NCBI GenBank assembly: GCA_964428805.1
Contig: CAYRZF010000001.1
Coordinates: 14,844-78,843 of the forward strand
Length of the DNA stretch: 64,000 nt
Reading direction: 5' to 3'
Origin: CAYRZF01 sp964428805
GTDB lineage: Bacteria; Methylomirabilota; Methylomirabilia; Rokubacteriales; CSP1-6
The notes beneath the pieces were generated by a model. The model saw only the letters and a list, made by a program, of their open reading frames with translations, was not told the origin of the DNA and did not search any database. Below, piece after piece: positions 18,819 to 27,204 of this stretch. The number at the start of each line of letters is the position of its first letter. Position 1 is the stretch's first letter. Made by a program: the position numbers and the translations under genes.

Positions 18819-19247
18819 TCAGAGGGCCTTCCCGATGGCGTCAAGGACGGCGGTCTCCACGCTCCGATCCTTGGCCGGGAGGGGCTTGCGCTCTTTCATC
18901 CAGAGGATGCGCTCCTCCTTGTAGAGCTGCCGCTCCACCGAGACCGAGGTCTTTCCCTCCCCCGCCGCCTTGAGCGTGATCCGGAGCTTGTGGCGCGTCC
19001 CTTCCCCGTAGACCCCGAAGTCCTTGAACTCCACCCCGCGGGAGTCCGTCACGATCCAGCCGACGGTCCGGTCACGCTCGTCAATATCCCAGTCGAGGCT
19101 CTTCAGGACAGACTCCGTCACTGTCCAGACCCGTTCCGGCGACGCGTTGAAGATCCGAGTAACTGGTCCCCCCGTCTGGCCGGAGAGCGCCGTGATAGAC
19201 GTCCCCAGCAGGGCCAGCACGAGCATCGGCATCGCGATTCGTCTCAT
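18819..19247 (-). CDS. Small exported protein of unknown function
   Basis: 142 residues from the ATG at 19247, which has AAAGGA upstream; a longer frame to 19319 overlaps the ABC gene without a start signal. The signal peptide is MRRIAMPMLVLALLGTSITA. The mature domain begins GGPVTRIFNASPERVWTVTE and ends with VSVERQLYKEER. The pattern SPERVWxxxxxVLxxLDWDI is common in small periplasmic proteins resembling START/BamC-type folds. It sits between the ABC ATPase and GT39, suggesting a periplasmic helper in lipid or glycan handling. This is inference. Confidence 0.65.
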   Translation of the reverse strand: MRRIAMPMLVLALLGTSITALSGQTGGPVTRIFNASPERVWTVTESVLKSLDWDIDERDRTVGWIVTDSRGVEFKDFGVYGEGTRHKLRITLKAAGEGKTSVSVERQLYKEERILWMKERKPLPAKDRSVETAVLDAIGKAL

Positions 19248-19263
19248 GGTGTGTATCCTTTCT

Positions 19264-19950
19264 TCATGGCTCGGCCAAGCGGCCGTCAACCAAGGAGAGT
19301 ACGCGATCAGCTTCCCCAAACGCCTCCGGATGATGGGTCACGAGGAGCACGGTCGTGCCTCGCTCGCGGGCCCGGGCTCTGAGCTCCTCTCGGATCACCC
19401 GGGCGTGATCCTCATCCAGGTTGCCGGTCGGCTCATCGGCCAGGATGAGCGGTGGGTCGTTGAGGACCGCCCGGCAGACTGCCACCCGCTGCTGCTCACC
19501 ACCGGAGAGCTGGGCAGGATAGTGGTGCATCCGATGCGCCGCCCCCAGCCGCTCCATCAGGGCGAGCGCCCGGCGTTTGGCCTCCGCCCTGTCGCCGCCC
19601 ACGTAACGGGCGGCCAGCGCCACGTTCTCGAGGGCAGTCAGCGAGGCGATGAGGTGAAAGGCCTGGAAGATGAACCCCACCTGACTCCCCCGGATCATGG
19701 ACTGCCGGCGGCGCCCCATACCGCTGACACGTTCGTCGCCGAACCAGATCTCTCCCGAATCGGCCTCATCCAGTAACCCCAGGAGGTTCAGCAGCGTGCT
19801 CTTGCCTGACCCCGACGACCCCGTCACCGTCAGGTACTCGCCGGGCTTGACCTCAAGGTCAAGGCCCTTGAGCACAACGACCGGAGCGCCCACCCCGGTC
19901 GAAAACGACTTGGTGAGCCCGATCGCCCTGATCATCGGCTCCGGCTTCAC
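19264..19950 (-). CDS. ABC transporter ATP-binding protein (LolD/MacB type)
   Basis: 228 residues. Walker A is GSSGSGKST, the Q-loop is in [18 protein letters not shown], the signature is [15 protein letters not shown], Walker B is [12 protein letters not shown] and the switch His is in LLVTHHPE. The [13 protein letters not shown] spacing and TGNLDE are typical of LolD, MacB and FtsE-like ATPases that work with FtsX-type permeases rather than classical importers. Its start overlaps the permease stop by four bases. The pair probably moves a lipid or lipoprotein from the inner membrane for this operon. Confidence 0.92.
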   Translation of the reverse strand: MKPEPMIRAIGLTKSFSTGVGAPVVVLKGLDLEVKPGEYLTVTGSSGSGKSTLLNLLGLLDEADSGEIWFGDERVSGMGRRRQSMIRGSQVGFIFQAFHLIASLTALENVALAARYVGGDRAEAKRRALALMERLGAAHRMHHYPAQLSGGEQQRVAVCRAVLNDPPLILADEPTGNLDEDHARVIREELRARARERGTTVLLVTHHPEAFGEADRVLSLVDGRLAEP

Positions 19951-21134
19951 GATCCCCGGCGGATCGCCTCGGCGGGGGGAACGCGCGCGATGCGGAACGT
20001 CGCGTGCGCCGCCGCAACGGCACCGAGCATCAGCGAAAAGACAACGGCTCCCGCCAGCAGGCGGGGCGAGAAGAGGAAGACCTGCTGACCCTGACCAGCG
20101 ACCCAGCCGTGGATCCCCCAGCCGAGGACAAGGGCCAGAGCGATCCCAGCGCCGCCACCCGCCAGGCTCACGGCGAGGCTCTCCCCCAGGACCTCGGCCA
20201 GGAGCTGAAGGTCCGTGGCCCCCAGCGCGCGCTTGATCCCAAAGTCGCGGATCCGCTCGAATAGGGCGGCCGTCACCGTGTTGGCCAGGGAGAGCGCACC
20301 GATCAGAAGCCCCAGCGTGCCGATCCCGACCAGCAGCGCCGAGAAGAACGCCGTGGAACTGCGGAGGAGCCGGCTGACCTCGCTGGGGATGGTGATGTTA
20401 ACCCCGGCCACCCGTTGGGCGATCCGCCGGGCCACGGCGTCCGGGTCCTCGCCATCGACCCAGCCCACCGCCGCCCCGGTGTTCAGATCATCGAGTGACA
20501 GGGTTGCGCCCGCACCGAACACCTGACGCAGCAGCGGATCCTTGGCGAGCCAGAGATCCCGCGCGGCTTCGATGCTGACGATGGCGAAGCGATCCGGAGC
20601 CGTGAGTGTCCGCTCCAGGACCCCCACGACGAGAAAGTCCTGGCCGTCCAGCACGAGGCGCGACCCGGGCCCGAGCCCTCTGCCGGCCGCGAAGTCGGCT
20701 CCCACCACCGCCTCCCGTCGATCCCCGCTCCTGAGAAACCGTCCGGCCCGCACGGGAAGCTCGCGGTAGTGGCGGTTGGGCATCGGCACGCTCAGGTCGA
20801 GGCCCAGGATCAGCTCCTGAGTCAGGGTCAGGAACTGCGAGGTGACCGGATTCAGCGGGAGCATGACCTGGGGCTGGATCCCCGCCACACCGGGGACAGC
20901 GCGGACCTCCTCGATCTTCCCGCGCGGCAGTAGGCCGCCGCCGGTGAAGCCCGTGCCCAGTCCCAGCCCCTGACCCGCCACCGAGATCTGCCCGAGGACG
21001 AAGCGGTCGCCGCCCTCGATGAAGCGGGTGATGCGTTCCGCCATGCCTCCCAGCGCCACCAGCCCCGCCATCCCCACCGCGATCCCGAGGACGGTGAAGA
21101 GGTAACCGCGCGGAATGAGACGCGCGATCACCAT
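19947..21134 (-). CDS. FtsX/MacB-type ABC permease
   Basis: 395 residues from the ATG at 21134. One N-terminal membrane helix (YLFTVLGIAVGMAGLVALGG) is followed by a MacB-like periplasmic domain (residues about 35-240). Three C-terminal helices contain FFSALLVGIGTLGLLIGALS and ERIRDFGIKRALGAT, the latter being the coupling element facing the ATPase. The end RVPPAEAIRRG is the usual FtsX-domain closure. It overlaps both neighbours by a few bases. Unlike LolCE it is a single permease, so a homodimer like MacB is expected. Confidence 0.9.
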   Translation of the reverse strand: MVIARLIPRGYLFTVLGIAVGMAGLVALGGMAERITRFIEGGDRFVLGQISVAGQGLGLGTGFTGGGLLPRGKIEEVRAVPGVAGIQPQVMLPLNPVTSQFLTLTQELILGLDLSVPMPNRHYRELPVRAGRFLRSGDRREAVVGADFAAGRGLGPGSRLVLDGQDFLVVGVLERTLTAPDRFAIVSIEAARDLWLAKDPLLRQVFGAGATLSLDDLNTGAAVGWVDGEDPDAVARRIAQRVAGVNITIPSEVSRLLRSSTAFFSALLVGIGTLGLLIGALSLANTVTAALFERIRDFGIKRALGATDLQLLAEVLGESLAVSLAGGGAGIALALVLGWGIHGWVAGQGQQVFLFSPRLLAGAVVFSLMLGAVAAAHATFRIARVPPAEAIRRGS

Positions 21135-22399
21135 TCGAGCCTGGACTGGACGGGCCGGCCCTGCCACCGGCGGATCCAGGCGTTGACCCGCGCGACCGTG
21201 AACACGAGCGCGAGGCGCGCGCGGAAGCCCAAGGGGCGGGAGAGGAAGGCACCTCCAGCCAGGACGGTGGTGACGGCGTCCACCATCCCGAATCGGTGAA
21301 TGGGCCGGAGGAAGATGTCGAGGAAGGCGGGCTGGTAGTACTTCTTGATGAAGGTAAAGAACGGGGCCACCCCGCGCCCGCACTGGCGCGCGTAGCGGCG
21401 GAAACGGCGGGCGCTGAACCTGCCGTCCCTGAAGGCCTCGCTGATCGCACGGGCCGCCAGCTCGCCGGACTGCATGGCGATGAAGACGCCCGCTGAGAAG
21501 ATCGGGTCTACGAAGGTCACGGCATCGCCGACGCTGAGATAGCGGTCCCCCACCACGGGCCAGACGCGGTACGAGAAGTTGGCCGACCGGTAGACCGGCG
21601 ACACCCTGCGGGCGCGCTCGAGATCTTCTGACACGTGATGGCACCGGGCGATCATGGCGTCAAAGAGCGCCTCGATGGAGACGTCGCGTCCCCGGACCGC
21701 CCGCGCGTGAAGCACGCACCCCACGCTGGTCACATCCCCGGCGAAAGGAATCCACCAGAACCAGCCGTCCTGGAACACGTAGACCCGGATGTGTCCCTCT
21801 TCGATCCCGGCGAACCGCTTGGCTCCGGCGAAGTGGGCGTACAGCGCCACCTTCCCCAGATTCGGGATTCGCTCACGGCGCCCGAGCACCCCAGCCAGGA
21901 ATGCCTCCCGCCCACTGGCGTCAACCAGGAAGCCGCCCGTCACCTGGCGGCGTTCACCGATGCGCGAGTGAACCGTGACCGTCACGCCCTCCCGGGAGAC
22001 CGCGGCGGTCTCGACCGAGGTCTCCTCGAAGACCGTGGCACCCGCATCCGTGGCGTGCCGGAGAAGGATCGCGTCGAACTCGGAACGCGCGACCTGGTAT
22101 CCGAAGCACGGCCAGGGCTTGTCCTTGGCGAAGTAGAAGGTGTGCGCCTTCCCCTCCTGCTCGTCAACGAAGGTCGCCCCGTACTTCACGAGAAAGCCCG
22201 CCTTCTTGATCGCTTCGTGCACGCCGAGGCGGTCGAAGATCGGCAGGTTCGCGGGCAGCAGGGATTCCCCGACGTGGAACCTCGGGAAGCGTTCCCGCTC
22301 GAAGCACGCCACCCGGAGCCCGGACTGAGCTAGGCACGTGGCCACCGTGGAACCGCCGGGGCCGCCGCCGACGATGAGAACGTCGAAGTCGGTCGTCAC
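21128..22399 (-). CDS. Flavin-dependent halogenase-like oxidoreductase
   Basis: 423 residues, GTG start overlapping the GT2 stop. The FAD site is VLIVGGGPGGSTVATCLAQ. The halogenase signature WxWxIP is present as WFWWIP (213-218), as is FxPxxSxG in FVDPIFSAG (296-304). K72 in LVKYGATF lies where the chloramine-forming lysine is expected in the variant-B halogenases. These features are shared with FAD enzymes of flexirubin and xanthomonadin clusters. Some relatives are reductases of the geranylgeranyl type, so halogenation is not certain. It should act on an ACP-bound or lipid-linked product of the ketosynthases. Confidence 0.72.
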   Translation of the reverse strand: MTTDFDVLIVGGGPGGSTVATCLAQSGLRVACFERERFPRFHVGESLLPANLPIFDRLGVHEAIKKAGFLVKYGATFVDEQEGKAHTFYFAKDKPWPCFGYQVARSEFDAILLRHATDAGATVFEETSVETAAVSREGVTVTVHSRIGERRQVTGGFLVDASGREAFLAGVLGRRERIPNLGKVALYAHFAGAKRFAGIEEGHIRVYVFQDGWFWWIPFAGDVTSVGCVLHARAVRGRDVSIEALFDAMIARCHHVSEDLERARRVSPVYRSANFSYRVWPVVGDRYLSVGDAVTFVDPIFSAGVFIAMQSGELAARAISEAFRDGRFSARRFRRYARQCGRGVAPFFTFIKKYYQPAFLDIFLRPIHRFGMVDAVTTVLAGGAFLSRPLGFRARLALVFTVARVNAWIRRWQGRPVQSRLEW

Positions 22400-23609
22400 A
22401 TCGCTTGACCGAGCTCCACCGTGCCCGGGGTGGGTGCGCTGTTCTGGCGTTGGGCCAGCCGGTCCTGGGAGTAGAAGCGCCGGACAAAGGGAGTCAGGAC
22501 GTCCATGGACGCCCGGGCCGTCAGCGGATGAAGCAGCGTGAGCAGGAGGAGCATCGGGAAGGCGAGGACGGCCGCGCCAATCAACCTGAGCTGCCTGGCC
22601 CGCGGATCGCTCCACCACGTCCCGAGCGCGGTCAGGACACGCCGGAGGGTGAACGCTCCCACCACGAGGCCCCACTGGGCCGGCGAGGTGCGGTACGCGA
22701 AGGTCTCCAGGGCAAGGTCCGCGTGCCGGCGGCGAGCCGCGGCCGGGGAAAAAGAGGCAGCCAGTCCCCGGACCTGCCACCACGCCTCGGTCCCCACGCG
22801 CCCCAGCGCGTGACGCGCGAGAAAGAGACCGATGGCGCATCCGTCCTGGACGGGGTGGAATCGGCTCCGGCGGCCGGCGTGGTGGATCGCCGTCACTGAG
22901 ACCTCCCGGATGTCGTACCCGGCCTGCCGCGCCGCCAGGAGGATCTCGCTTTCCAGAACAAACCCGCCTCGGCGGAGCGTGACCCGACGGAATAGCTCGG
23001 CGGGGTAGAGGCGGAACCCCGACTGCGTATCCCGGACCTGGGTCCCGGTCAGCCAGTTGATGAAAAACCCCGCCACCCTCAGTGCGTTCATTCTCCCCGG
23101 AGGAATCACGCCGGAGGGGTGGAGCCGACCCCCGATCACGATGACGCGGGGATTCCGGCGCGCATCCTCCAGAAGCAGTGGAATCTCGTCGGGGTCATGC
23201 TGACCGTCGCCGTCCAGCGTGAGGATCTCGGCAGCGCCTCGCGCGATCGCCATCTCCACGCCCGTCCTGAGGGCGACGCCCTTTCCCCGCCGCCGGCCGT
23301 GCCTCAGGACCTCCGCCCCGGCCGACCGCGCCGCCGCCTCGCTCCCGTCGGTGGAGCCATCATCCACCACCAGCACCGGACCGTGACGGGAGGCCTTCGC
23401 CACGACGGCGCCAACCGACGTCGCTTCGTTGAAGATCGGAATCACGATCCANNNNNNNNNNNNNNNNNNNNNNNNNNNNNNNNNNNNNNNNNNNNNNNNN
23501 NNNNNNNNNNNNNNNNNNNNNNNNNNNNNNNNNNNNNNNNNNNNNNNNNNNTCGCCACGACGGCGCCAACCGACGTCGCTTCGTTGAAGATCGGAATCAC
23601 GATCCACAT
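22396..23609 (-). CDS. GT2 glycosyltransferase with C-terminal membrane segments (split by a false gap)
   Basis: Reads from ATG at 23609 (MWIVIPIFNEATSVG). The 100 N run and one of two identical 55-base copies interrupt codons 1-70. Removing 155 bases gives a continuous frame of 352 residues. Motifs are DDGSTDGS and DGDGQHDP, the acidic pair of DPM1/ArnC-like transferases that use nucleotide sugars. Residues about 240-340 are basic and hydrophobic, with a membrane helix near LRLIGAAVLAFPMLLLLTLL. It may charge a polyprenyl phosphate or glycosylate the polyketide. Its ribosome-binding sequence GGTGAGGGG comes from the adjoining palindromic repeat. Confidence 0.82.
23452..23551. other. 100-base N run; false gap between overlapping contig ends
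   Basis: Bases 23397-23451 and 23552-23606 are the same 55-base sequence on the two sides of the N run. Collapsing one copy plus the Ns restores the GT2 reading frame. Confidence 0.9.
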
Positions 23610-23660
23610 CCCCTCACCTTTATCCTCTCCCCCGGTGGGGGAGAGGGGAGGGTGAGGGGG
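23610..23660. repeat. Extragenic palindromic repeat, copy 3
   Basis: CCCCTCACC and CCTCTCCCCC on the left pair with GGGGGAGAGG and GGTGAGGGG on the right around a short loop. It fills the spacer between the chain-length-factor-like gene and the GT2 start codon and forms the GT2 Shine-Dalgarno on the minus strand. Confidence 0.8.
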
Positions 23661-23674
23661 CAGAGTGCGCTGGT

Positions 23675-24925
23675 TCATGGCGATTCGTCCTCGAAGGGGG
23701 AGACCACGAGGGCCACTTGGGTGCCGCCTCTGGCGACTCCGTGAACCAATCCCGCGCCCGCAACGGTCGCGGACCCAGGAGCGGTCGCGAATGCGCAGTC
23801 GTCACGCACCGGCTCCCTCAGCGAGAGGAGCCCCGGCAGCTGCCGGGTCCCGGCCGTCCAGGCGGCGGCAGCGACCCGGAGCGCGCCCAGGCCAGCATGG
23901 TCGCCGGCCAGCGGAGTCAGCGACGTCAGACGTGGCCGATGGTCGCCGAAGGCCGCACGCACGAGGTCGAGCTGCCAGTCATCCAGAGGCGGATCGCCAG
24001 TGCCCGAGAGATACGCCCATCCGATCGAGTCGGGCGCCAATCCCGCCTGATTCAACGCGCGGGCGATAATCAAGCCGTCGCCGTCAGACCGAGGGACGCG
24101 GTCCCGCCCGACCGGAGAATTTCCCCACGCTGCGCCGCGAAGTTCGGCATGGATGGCGGCCCCGCGCCGGAGCGCTCCCTCTAACGTCTCCAGGAGGACG
24201 AAGGTGGCTCCCTCCCCCCGGACCGGCCCGTTATGCCGGCGGTCGAACGGCCAGCATCCCTCGGGTCCGCCGCCCATCGGCGAGAGTCCCCCCAAAGCGG
24301 AGAGCATCCGATAGAGGATGGGGCAGATCTCGTCCACACCACCCACGAGCACCGCGGGCATGCGTCCGTTCACCACCATGGAAACCGCGCGGGCCACCGC
24401 CAGCTCCCCGGCCACGGTTGCCTGATTGAGCGTCACGGACGCTCCTTTCGCCCCGACAGCAATGGCGGCCGAGGCGGCCATGGTATTCATGACCGTGCTG
24501 GGGAAGATCATCGGGGACAGCCCTCCCGGCCCTTTTTTGAGATAGCCGTCGGCGAACTCCTGGGAAGAGCGGAGGTCGCCGAATTCGCTACCGACGATGA
24601 GCCCCAGTTCCGAGCCCTCGGCGAGAGGATCCAGCCCCGCGTCTCTCAACGCGAGACGGCAGGCCGCCACGGTAAGCTGGCAAATCCGCGACAGCCGACG
24701 CGCTTCCTCGCGGCCCACCTGCTCGGCCAGCGCCCCCTCCCGCAGTTCCCCCGCCAACCGGCTCCCGAGCCCGTCCACGGAGAAGGCGCGAACGGTCAAG
24801 ATGGCCGAACGTCCCGCCTCCATCACCCGTCCCACCGCGGCGAAGCCGCCCACGCCAAGGGCGCTGAGGCTCCCCACGCCGGTCAACACCACGCGGTGCT
24901 TCGGAGCATGGACCATCACGCCCAC
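23675..24925 (-). CDS. Chain-length-factor-like ketosynthase (KS-beta), catalytic residues lost
   Basis: 416 residues with the full thiolase fold of FabF-type ketosynthases. The active-site Cys position is Gln (Q168 in VTLNQATVAGELA). The HGTGTP motif is SGTGDP, losing the His. The later KxxxxGH motif is replaced by TPLAGDHAGLGAL. Cys to Gln is the hallmark of the KS-beta/chain-length factor of type II polyketide synthases. The gene overlaps the intact ketosynthase upstream by ten bases, as KS-alpha/KS-beta pairs do. The likely role is a heterodimer partner that sets chain length or makes the starter by decarboxylation. Confidence 0.85.
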   Translation of the reverse strand: MGVMVHAPKHRVVLTGVGSLSALGVGGFAAVGRVMEAGRSAILTVRAFSVDGLGSRLAGELREGALAEQVGREEARRLSRICQLTVAACRLALRDAGLDPLAEGSELGLIVGSEFGDLRSSQEFADGYLKKGPGGLSPMIFPSTVMNTMAASAAIAVGAKGASVTLNQATVAGELAVARAVSMVVNGRMPAVLVGGVDEICPILYRMLSALGGLSPMGGGPEGCWPFDRRHNGPVRGEGATFVLLETLEGALRRGAAIHAELRGAAWGNSPVGRDRVPRSDGDGLIIARALNQAGLAPDSIGWAYLSGTGDPPLDDWQLDLVRAAFGDHRPRLTSLTPLAGDHAGLGALRVAAAAWTAGTRQLPGLLSLREPVRDDCAFATAPGSATVAGAGLVHGVARGGTQVALVVSPFEDESP

Positions 24926-26109
24926 CGTCGAAAGATCAGGCTCACGTTCTGACCGCCGAAGCCGAACGAGTTAGACATGGCCACCGCGACGCTCGCGGGG
25001 CGCCGAGTGTGGGGCACACAGTCGAACGGAATCTCCGGGTCCAAATGATCGAGGTTGGCGGTGGGCGGGATCATCCCGTCTCGGAGAGTCAGCACCGTGG
25101 CGACCGCCTCCAGAGCGCCGGCAGCGGCCATCGTGTGACCGACGAGCGACTTGTTGGCGCTCACCAGGAGGCTGCCGGCCCCGAAGACTTTGGCGAGCGC
25201 CAGGGCCTCAGTGCGATCGTTCTGGGGGGTCCCGGTGCCGTGGGCGTTGACGTACCCCACATCGCGGGACTCGAGCCCGGCCCGGGTCAGGGCCTCAGTC
25301 ATGGCCCGAATCGTCCCCTCCGCCGACGGATGGGGGGACGTAACGTGAAACGCGTCCGTACTCAACCCCGAGGAGACCAGCTCCGCGTATGGCCGGGCGC
25401 CGCGCCCGCGCGCGTGCTCCCAATCCTCGAGCACGACAAACGCCGCGCCCTCTCCCAGCGACATCCCCCGCCGATCGCGATCGAACGGCCGACAGGGGTC
25501 CGGATCGAGAAGCTTGAGCGCATTGAATCCCATGAAGCAAATCCGGGTCAGCGCATCCACACCGCCAGCCAGCATCAAGGGAGTCACACCGTCCCCGATC
25601 AGATCCGCAGCGAGCGCAAGGGAGGCAGCGCCCGAGCTGCACGCCATCACCACGGTCTCCTTGGGACCACCGAGGCCGAATCGGTGAGCCACCACCTCAG
25701 CGTGAGAGAACGGCAGGACCGATCGCAGGGCTGACCGCCGCCGCGGATTCTCGCCCGACCTCGCCATCTCCCAGTACCAGGCCTCGACCTCCAGCATGCC
25801 GCCCCCCACCCCACCGACGATGACACCGGCCGTCGCCCGCTCAGCGCGGGAGAGCCCGGCGTCCACGACGGCCTCTCGGGCCGCGGCGAGGCCAAACCGA
25901 TCGGCGCGTGAGCGCCGGCGCGAGGCGGGGAGCGCGGCGAGAGCGGCCGCCGGGACCTCGCCGGCGATCCGCGACCTGAACCCGTCCGTCTCGAAGAGCG
26001 TGATCGGCCGGATTGCGCACCGCCCCGAGCAGAGTCCCTCCCAGAACGGCTGGACGCCAACCCCGTACGGGCTAACCACGCCAAGTCCCGTCAGGACCAC
26101 GCGCCTCAT
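24916..26109 (-). CDS. Beta-ketoacyl-ACP synthase II-type (KS-alpha)
   Basis: 397 residues, a complete FabF-like condensing enzyme. The nucleophile is C157 in VVMACSSGAAS, the histidines are in NAHGTGTPQND and KSLVGHTMAAAG, and the glycine-rich end is SNSFGFGGQNVSL. It carries out decarboxylative Claisen condensation of malonyl-ACP with an acyl chain. It pairs with the overlapping Gln-type partner downstream and with the ACP upstream, whose stop overlaps its start (4 bases). The start is ATG. This is probably the elongating enzyme of the cluster. Confidence 0.92.
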   Translation of the reverse strand: MRRVVLTGLGVVSPYGVGVQPFWEGLCSGRCAIRPITLFETDGFRSRIAGEVPAAALAALPASRRRSRADRFGLAAAREAVVDAGLSRAERATAGVIVGGVGGGMLEVEAWYWEMARSGENPRRRSALRSVLPFSHAEVVAHRFGLGGPKETVVMACSSGAASLALAADLIGDGVTPLMLAGGVDALTRICFMGFNALKLLDPDPCRPFDRDRRGMSLGEGAAFVVLEDWEHARGRGARPYAELVSSGLSTDAFHVTSPHPSAEGTIRAMTEALTRAGLESRDVGYVNAHGTGTPQNDRTEALALAKVFGAGSLLVSANKSLVGHTMAAAGALEAVATVLTLRDGMIPPTANLDHLDPEIPFDCVPHTRRPASVAVAMSNSFGFGGQNVSLIFRRWA

Positions 26110-26381
26110 TGGCCGGCGGCCTTCATGCAGATGAAGCGGGTCAAGGCGTCCATCGACTGGAAGTGGGGGGCCAGGTCCTCGGACTCGTCAATGACGAGGC
26201 CGAACCGCTCCTCGATGGCGACGGAGAGCTCGATGAAATCCAGCGAGTCGAGTCCGAGCGACCCCTCGAGCCCTTTCGGGAGGGTCGTCTCCATGGTGAG
26301 GTCGGCGGTCCGCGCCGGGTCGAACTTCAGGCGCGTTGTGAGGATAGTCCGCAGCTCGTCTAGAACTTCCTTCCGTTCCAT
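26106..26381 (-). CDS. Acyl carrier protein
   Basis: 91 residues from the ATG at 26381. The phosphopantetheine attachment Ser is S46 in GLDSLDFIEL. The helical pattern VLDELRTILTTRL, IELSVAIEERFGLVI and MDALTRFICMK is that of FAS/PKS carrier proteins. Compared with FAS AcpP it is longer in the first loop (KFDPARTADLTMETTL), as in aryl-polyene carriers. It is flanked by ketosynthase genes with four-base spacing or overlap, so it is the dedicated carrier of this cluster. Confidence 0.92.
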   Translation of the reverse strand: MERKEVLDELRTILTTRLKFDPARTADLTMETTLPKGLEGSLGLDSLDFIELSVAIEERFGLVIDESEDLAPHFQSMDALTRFICMKAAGQ

Positions 26382-26385
26382 GCCG

Positions 26386-27204
26386 TCACATCTCAACCCA
26401 GTGCAGGACGGCCTCGGATCCGCGCCATACACCGGTAAGACGCAGATCCAGCGACGCGGCCCCCGCGGCCCGCGCCATACCCAGCTCGACCAGGGGCGTG
26501 CACGCGAACGCCTCGCCGAGCCTCCGCTGGACCCCTCCCGCGGCGGTCCGAGCGGGACGTCTGCTTCGTCCTTCAGAGTAGGAAAGCGCGCCAGCGCCGG
26601 GCTCCAGGAGCGCGCAGGCCGCGGCCTCCACCAGGGGGCGGCCGACGAGCCAGCGGCCGCGCGCGTAGAGATCCGCGCACTCGTCGAAGGTCTCGACGGC
26701 CAGCACCAGCGCCCGATCACACGCCGATGAGGCGAGGAGGGTGGCCGCGTACCAGAGGGCGGAGAGCGTGGCAGGCGCCCCGCCCAAGAAGATCACGTAG
26801 GGACCGGTGATCCCGAACTCGATGGCGACTTCCGCTGGCACGGCGCTGGGGGCCGTGTACGGGAAATGGAGCGTCGTGGCGCCGGCTCCCTCGATGAACG
26901 CGCGGTTCGACGCGCCGTAGGCCGACGCGGTGGCGTAGAGGAGCGCTGTCCCGTTGCCGGCCAGCAGGGCACGCGGGAATCCTGCCTCCTTGAGCGCGTC
27001 TTCGACCGCGACCACCCCGAGAAGGCATTCACGGGTCGCCCGCCGGAATCGATCGCCGGCAAGCGTCGGGCGCCCCGCGGAGACGACGGCGCGCCCGGCC
27101 GCCGCGGCTCCAGCATCCTCCGGAAGCGCTCCCAGTCCTTGCCCCCACCCTGACAGGAGGCCAGTTGCGCGAAGCCGTGGCGCCGCGACGGAGCCGGGAG
27201 TCAT
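26386..27204 (-). CDS. Short ketosynthase-like protein, non-catalytic
   Basis: 272 residues from the ATG at 27204, which overlaps the upstream ketosynthase stop as ATGA. It covers mainly the N-terminal thiolase-fold half: FRRATRECLLGVVAVEDALK, FPYTAPSAVPAEVAIEFGIT, and VLAVETFDECADLY. The Cys position reads GGAPATLSAL, so no nucleophile, and no HGTGTP motif is present. Its length and degeneration recall the small ketosynthase-like subunits of aryl-polyene clusters. It probably has a structural or carrier-docking role. It could instead be a degenerate gene, but frame and overlaps are well kept. Confidence 0.72.
   Translation of the reverse strand: MTPGSVAAPRLRATGLLSGWGQGLGALPEDAGAAAAGRAVVSAGRPTLAGDRFRRATRECLLGVVAVEDALKEAGFPRALLAGNGTALLYATASAYGASNRAFIEGAGATTLHFPYTAPSAVPAEVAIEFGITGPYVIFLGGAPATLSALWYAATLLASSACDRALVLAVETFDECADLYARGRWLVGRPLVEAAACALLEPGAGALSYSEGRSRRPARTAAGGVQRRLGEAFACTPLVELGMARAAGAASLDLRLTGVWRGSEAVLHWVEM

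Noticed and set aside
23397..23606. Apparent 55-base direct repeats around N runs as transposon or duplication marks
   Set aside because: The same length and arrangement at four N runs and frame restoration on collapse show an assembly artefact.
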